Positions 52,175-64,000 of a stretch of 64,000 nt of DNA are shown piece after piece; the stretch's first letter is position 1; every line of letters begins with the position of its first letter. The notes under the pieces were generated by a model, which ran no database searches, had not been told where the DNA came from, and was given only the letters and a program-made list of their open reading frames with translations. Source of the DNA: Chrysomallon squamiferum (Eukaryota > Mollusca > Gastropoda > Neomphalida > Peltospiridae); contig CM022673.1 in the NCBI GenBank assembly GCA_012295275.1, forward strand, positions 26,880,761 through 26,944,760, written 5' to 3'. The translations under genes and the position numbers were made by a program.

Positions 52175-52796
52175 ACGAACAGAACTTTCGTTACAACCTT
52201 ATTTAAAGCGTTATATATGGGTTTTTTGCCTGTTTTGTTTGTTAAACTTCCGTCTACAGTGTTAAATTTCAGGACTGTCATTACAGATATTAATGCGGAT
52301 AATACAGTTTAAGTCAACGTGAGAGTGATTTATAGGAGGCTGTCTGTATGTCTGATGGTCTGATTGGTGAATATTGAGTTACAACAGCCAACCGATGATT
52401 TATTAGACCGGAATTTTAGAGTAATCCTGTCAAGCAATCACCAGCCAACATTTACTTATATCTAAAATTACACGTATTTCTTATCCTTTTTCCGCAACAT
52501 TTTTTTATTTTTTTTTTTTTTTTTTTTTTTTTTTGAATCACCGTGAAACGTTCTTTCCGACCTATGAGTAGGTATACATGCAAAATACCGTTTACTGCTA
52601 ATCCATATTTTATTTTGTTTTATACGACAAAGTGAGACTTGAGATAATCTCCATCACGTGACCTGTACGGAAACGTCTGATGAAATGAGAAACTGTCTCC
52701 ATGACAAGCGTCCTTGAACAGTTCTCTGATGGAAAATGCTAAAAATAACAAAAATCGATAAACTAGACTCTTTTTGAAATGAGGCTAAAACACTTA

Positions 52797-52910
52797 ATCG
52801 CCGAGCGGAGCGGGGGGGGGGCAAAATTAATTAGGGCGAGGGGACTGGGGACCGAAAAAGACCCCCCCCAGAAGCTCCGACGTGAAAGACGCAAAATCTT
52901 CGATTCTAGC
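52797..52910. other. GC-rich hairpin-forming element of unknown type
   Basis: CGCCGAGCGGAGCGGGG, then a long G run, GGGACTGGGGACCG, AAAAAG, ACCCCCCCAG and AAGCTCCGACGTGAAAG stand out in strongly AT-rich surroundings. CTGGGGACC and GACCCCCCCAG can pair across the A-rich loop. It may be the end of an uncharacterised repeat or a small RNA gene. Confidence 0.4.
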
Positions 52911-52940
52911 CACTTATATTTTATATATTTTTATAATAAA

Positions 52941-52976
<36 letters not shown>

Positions 52977-53774
52977 CGTCAATTTCGGTTTGAGGCATTT
53001 GCCTCATTTGCCTCAGTGCAGTTGCCACCATGCATGACCCAGCAATGTTTATAATGGAAACGGTAGAAACGCAGTTCATAATCAATTTTAATAATCTTTA
53101 TAAATTCATAATATAATTGTTGTTGTTGTTACTAGTACTATTTATTTATTTATTTAATTAATTTTATTTAATTTAATTTTATTTTATTTATTATTAAGCC
53201 GTTGTTATTCATTTTGTTTTTTTTTCTCTTTTTTAGGATCTCAGGTTCTCACTTTTACTTAAGCGTCATCTAGTGCGATTTTGTTAGTAATTCATTAGTA
53301 ATCTCGGGAACAATTTTATATTTATTGATAAAATGATGCGTTAAACTCAGCTACTATTTCAAATGACTTCTATCAAAATTTTCCTTGGTTAAATGATTTT
53401 GGTTTTTTTTTTTTTTTTTTTTTTTCGGAACTAATTGGCCAGACTGTTTCGTACACTATAATAAATTAATATTACACAAGTCAGCAGAACAACATCCAAA
53501 TACTTTATCGGGTCTTGTGTTGAAAGTTATTAATAGGACTCTAACATAAACAAAACCGCGCCTTAGAGGTAACTCTGTAAAAAAAAAAAAAACTCCAGTG
53601 TTGAATAAAAAAAAAAAAAAAAAAAATAGAAATAGAGAATAAGAAGAAAAAAAAAAAAAAAAAAAATAGAAATAAAAGAAGAAAAAAAAGAATTTTTTCA
53701 GAACTTTTATAAAGTCAATTTTAAAAAAAAAAAAAAATGATAGAAATAGAGATTAAATAAATAAAAAATAAATA

Positions 53775-53805
<31 letters not shown>

Positions 53806-54589
53806 ATAAATAAAATAAAAAGCGTTTTTAAAAAAATTTAAACAAAAAATAAATATCGTATTCTTGATAAAAAAAAAAAAAACAAAACATTAAAAAAAAG
53901 CAGTAAATAAGGAACAATAAAATGACTGTATCGTGTAAAATCTAAAAGTACGATTAGAAGAATTTCGAGCGACCAAAACCTATAGCCAAAGCGTCTATTT
54001 ATATCTACCTTAACAGCAAAAACACACAATCAAAATTTTAAAAAAAAGATTAACGATTAATTATATCTCCTTTAACTAACAACATGACACATTCTTGGCT
54101 AAGAATTATCGTAAAAATTTTCACATGTAAATTATTATGTAATATTCCTATGTATGTACGTACGTATATATATATATTAAAAAAATCTTCATTTTTAAAT
54201 ATCTTTCATTGTTAACTACTTACATAGAAGACTGAAAGTATACATTATTTTTTAAGTGTTGAAAAGGAATATAGAATAGATTCGAGAATACGATATTTAT
54301 TATGTTCAGTGATTATAAAAGTGTAGACAACATCTTGGCCCCAAAATACTCTAAATCAGTGAATACTTTGATTTTTTTTTTTTTTTTCAGTACTTACAAA
54401 TAGTCCTTAACTATAATATCTTTGGTTGTAAATACATTGACAACATCCCATGTAGAAGCTCAGTTCCAGGACTTTACAGACTTTGTCTCCTTCCAACCCA
54501 GCTGTTACTTGCCGAAACCTATCTGGCGATCCGCTTTAATGATTACTGAAAAATGCTTAAATGCCAAGTCACTTAACGCACTATAAGAC

Positions 54590-54591
<2 letters not shown>

Positions 54592-54661
<70 letters not shown>
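54592..54661. repeat. (GA)n microsatellite
   Basis: GA array of about 70 bp. Confidence 0.95.
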
Positions 54662-54664
<3 letters not shown>

Positions 54665-55013
54665 TTTAATACGTAATCAAAAATGAGGAGAGAAAGCGAC
54701 CTCTAGCGATCCTGATAAATTACGTCACAGTCAGTTCATTATAGAGAGTGTTATTTGTTTTGAATCTTTCAAATGTTGTTTTCGTGGTCTTACGACTCAT
54801 AGAGGCACCTGCCCTGCAAATTCCGGCAAAAAGAGGAAACTGATATTTGTGTTTTTATATCTGTGTAAAATCTCTGACAACTCAACTCGACTTAACCAAA
54901 AACGTCTGACTGTGGCCATATTTGCTTATACAAATTATTCCAGCTTTGTTCTTCCTTACGTCACGTGACACTCACATGTCATACGACTCGTCGTCCACAG
55001 TAGAGGTACTTGA

Positions 55014-55018
<5 letters not shown>

Positions 55019-55062
<44 letters not shown>
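55019..55062. repeat. (CA)n microsatellite
   Basis: CA array of about 44 bp. Confidence 0.95.
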
Positions 55063-55067
<5 letters not shown>

Positions 55068-56824
55068 GTTGTTAGAGATTTTTTGAAGATCAAGTGAAAT
55101 TGTACTTGGCAGTGAGTATGTCAGACTCTTGGTAGCGAGTCTCATTGTCGATTTATAACATCAAGAGGAAATAAGAAGGGGTAAAAAAAACGAAGAAGAA
55201 GAAGAAGAAGAAGAAGAAAAAAAAGCCCTACAATGTTCTAGTTTTCAAACTACAAAGGCAAGAAGTGAAAGCTAAATCGACAGAGAATATTAATTACGAT
55301 CGTTTGAAGCCGGCTTATACTTCCCTTTGATGTGTTCTCGTTTCTCACCGAAAGACGTATCGCTCAACAAACAGAAACATGTACGTACATCTATCACGGC
55401 TCGTGCCAAAATGAAAACAGTTCCACGTAAAATCGTTTAAAGATTTTTTAAATGTTCAAATGTTAATGATAGTTATCACTACTGTGCAAACACAGCCTGC
55501 TTGCTTCGTCTCTGATGTCTGTATCGCGCACCTAAAACGTCTTTATTTATATTCTTTCGTTTTTTGCCTAGATGCCAGTCGCTGACGTTTTAATCTAAAT
55601 ACAGCGTGTCTTTGTTTATGTCTTTATGTACTCTTTGGAAATATTTCAGTCAATATCTTTCTATTTTTATATTGCGTAAACAGAGATAATTTGTTTTTAA
55701 TTTGTTTTTTGTTTTGTTTTTTAAATTTAGACGTAATCTATCACATATTTGAAGAACTAAAGGATTTTTCACGTCTTTCTCTGATATAAATGTTCAGATA
55801 TATATAAATAACAACATTACACACACACACACATAAATACATCCATCCATATATAAAATAACAACACATATATATATATTCGACCATACATACACACATA
55901 TACATACATATATACACAGAGATACATCTATACACATAACAAAATTACATACATACATATAAAGATTGTACGGGGTCATGCAATTTCATCTGTGACAAAT
56001 GAGGACAGCCGATTGTCGATTTGTTTTCGTTATTAACGAAGTTAGTGATTTGCGATTTTAACCTCAATTCTACAAAGTTACGCTAGGATTAAACATTAAA
56101 CACCACCTTTAATTTCACAGCTACAGTTATTATTTTATTTATTTATTCATTCATTCAGGCTTTCCACACATCAGGTACAATTATGTCCGCTAACTGTTTG
56201 CGATAACATAACAAACAACTCGAGTACGGCACCCGACATCGAAGTCGGCGGCGAAAACTACAACAGTATCAATTAATTTATTCGCGATTGATCTGGCCGC
56301 CAGCCAATCAGATCGAGGCGCTGTGTTCAACACGAGGTTATCGTGATATCCCGTCGGCCAATCTGAGGCGGATTCCTGGTTAGCTGTAAAACGCGATTAA
56401 CTTGTTAAAGACTTGGGACGGCTTTGATGATCACACGAGTCACTGGGAGCTGAGCATGCGTAGTGAAAGTGTGTTTACATTCGATGTGGAGATCACACGT
56501 TTTCATACACCAGTTAGCGGGGAGACCTAACGGCCGCTACTTAGTACAGAAGCTTCTATTAATTACCTTTTTTTTTTAAACGCATCGACGTACGACAATT
56601 ACCTATTTTATAAAGCAACATTTGAAAAAAAAAAATGGACTCTTGCGAAAACAACGTCATGGATGTAATAAATAAAACTTGGAATAACTTTTGTGGAATA
56701 AATTTCACGTCTCTCTGTAGTGACAAGGAATTTAGCAGATTATAACCCTCGTACTTACCTTCTCTTGATTTATGCGACAAAAGTTTGATCTTCAGTTTGT
56801 GTATATACTGTATTACATATATAT

Positions 56825-56832
56825 TATATAAA
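56825..56832 (+). promoter_or_regulatory. TATA box of the pseudopeptidase gene
   Basis: TATATAAA about 100 bp before the ATG at 56931. It lies in TA-rich sequence, so the match is only suggestive. Confidence 0.45.
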
Positions 56833-56930
56833 CATACTACGGGTTTATCTATCTGTCTACGTTACGGGGTTTCACTTAAAACACTTCACACTAAACTGAA
56901 CTCCAGCAGTCGTTTATCTTGTCAGCTGAA

Positions 56931-63434
<6,504 letters not shown>

Positions 63435-63616
63435 GTACGCAGCGATCGTCAGGAACAGTGGTGACAGTGAAAATGAGTTGTGATCGCTGGTAATTTTTTT
63501 TTGTGTGTGTTTAGTGTTTTGGTTAATTTGGCCGATGTTTTTATGTTTGAGTCTAATAGGTTTTTTTTTTGGTTTTGGGGGTTTTAATTTCAGTCAGTGG
63601 TTTACCAATGTGAATT

Positions 63617-63648
<32 letters not shown>

Positions 63649-64000
63649 TTTAAGTCTTCTCAAATGTGTATCGGTCAGATACCGATTTTATTTTTTGTGT
63701 TTAAATTATTCCCCCCGTTTATGTGTTTCAGCATTAAGTGTAACAGTTGTTCATGTCTCAATCAGTCTGCAACTGATCAGTTTATATTTCAGTCTGACAT
63801 TAATGTTTTGGGTGGTCCCAGTTACAATGAACCTCGTTTGTGTCTCACTGATTCCTGTTTTGTATTTCAGTCTGGAATTAGTATTTGTCTAAATTCGATA
63901 TTGACTTTGTGTTTCGTAAATCTGACCCTGGAGTATGCTTGACATTATCTTTGTTTCTCAGTCTGACATTAACTTTATATTAGTCTGACGCTGATGTATG
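63435..64000 (+). other. Start of intron 5, with minisatellite relatives
   Basis: T-rich sequence, then from about 63770 copies of TTTCAGTCTGACATTAATGT and CTGACCCTGGAGTATG, the same family as the intron 3 minisatellite. No exon before the window ends. Confidence 0.7.

Larger units (their letters stand above)
46961..56824. other. Gene desert rich in microsatellites
   Basis: I see no supportable gene in almost 10 kb on either strand. Main contents: a poly-A tract (48657-48706), (AG)n (49777-49846), a TG-rich variable repeat (50120-50640), (AG)n (51251-51340), ATT/T-rich repeats (51528-51640), poly-T (52141-52170 and 52501-52534), a GC-rich hairpin element (52797-52910), many A-tracts (53580-53880), (GA)n (54592-54661) and (CA)n (55019-55062). 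Sequence from about 54680 to 56550 is of more ordinary composition but has no exon I can define. Confidence 0.6.

Noticed and set aside
52779-53054. A 91-codon ORF across the GC-rich element.
   Set aside because: The open frame is explained by GC content. It includes a TA microsatellite, and no domain is recognisable.
56559-56780. 73-codon minus-strand ORF upstream of the pseudopeptidase gene.
   Set aside because: No proper ATG in good context and no recognisable domain; likely chance.

Overview
This is an animal nuclear genome window, most likely from a mollusc and probably a gastropod. It is AT-rich, with spliced genes using GT-AG introns and TATA boxes, and it is full of long (GA)n, (CA)n, (AAT)n and tetranucleotide microsatellites. 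The intact cytochrome c has a Ser-Gly after Gly-Pro-Asn-Leu, as I recall from land-snail cytochrome c. Almost every gene is split into exons too short to show as long ORFs, so I built the models by joining exons at splice sites with matching phase.

Region 0-15 kb. A segment of about 3.3 kb occurs twice (about 1344-4650 and 10857-14095). Each copy carries one 183-nt exon of an FG-GAP/VCBS-like module and a decayed 3' part of a Penelope-like retroelement with a GIY-YIG endonuclease. The second copy sits behind a signal-peptide exon at 10622-10776. An apparently orphan exon resembling RNA polymerase I subunit RPA43 lies at 4970-5114 on the minus strand. A Tigger-like MITE (9955-10439), a solitary end of the same family (14413-14505) and a 56-bp satellite (about 8405-8790) fill the rest.

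Region 6-36 kb. Scattered here are six members of what I read as one family of tiny secreted cysteine-rich peptides. All have a first coding exon of exactly 34 nt, a phase-1 intron, a TATA box 70-88 bp before the ATG and a second exon that finishes the signal peptide with an A-x-A-like site before a Cys cluster. They lie at 6122-6417 (-), 15495-16798 (-), 28176-28874 (+), 29971-30462 (-), 33584-34028 (-) and 34606-35366 (+). Mature parts range from CCCHRDKKK to long runs of Cys separated by single Lys. A complete seven-exon tetraspanin gene (21102-24843, +) lies inside the cluster.

Region 38-47 kb. Two tandem cytochrome c genes share promoter, intron positions and 3' UTR. Both keep a perfect TGACGTCA (CRE/ATF) site just before the noncoding first exon. 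The first copy is intact. The second has a one-base deletion in its first coding exon and a Lys-to-Ser change beside the axial Met.

Region 47-56.8 kb is a gene desert of microsatellites with one GC-rich hairpin-forming element.

Region 56.8-64 kb holds five exons of a secreted protein whose central part looks like a C13/caspase-fold peptidase. The nucleophile-position motif reads Asp-Gln-Ser-Tyr-Ser-Gly, with Ser where Cys is expected, suggesting a pseudopeptidase. The gene runs off the right edge. Its introns carry a 24-bp-based minisatellite and a shared repeat of about 125 bp, one intron uses a GC-AG boundary, and exon 2 holds either a frameshift in an A4 run or an unusual acceptor.

The best candidate for an undescribed system is the dispersed cluster of 31-118-residue Cys-rich secreted peptides.
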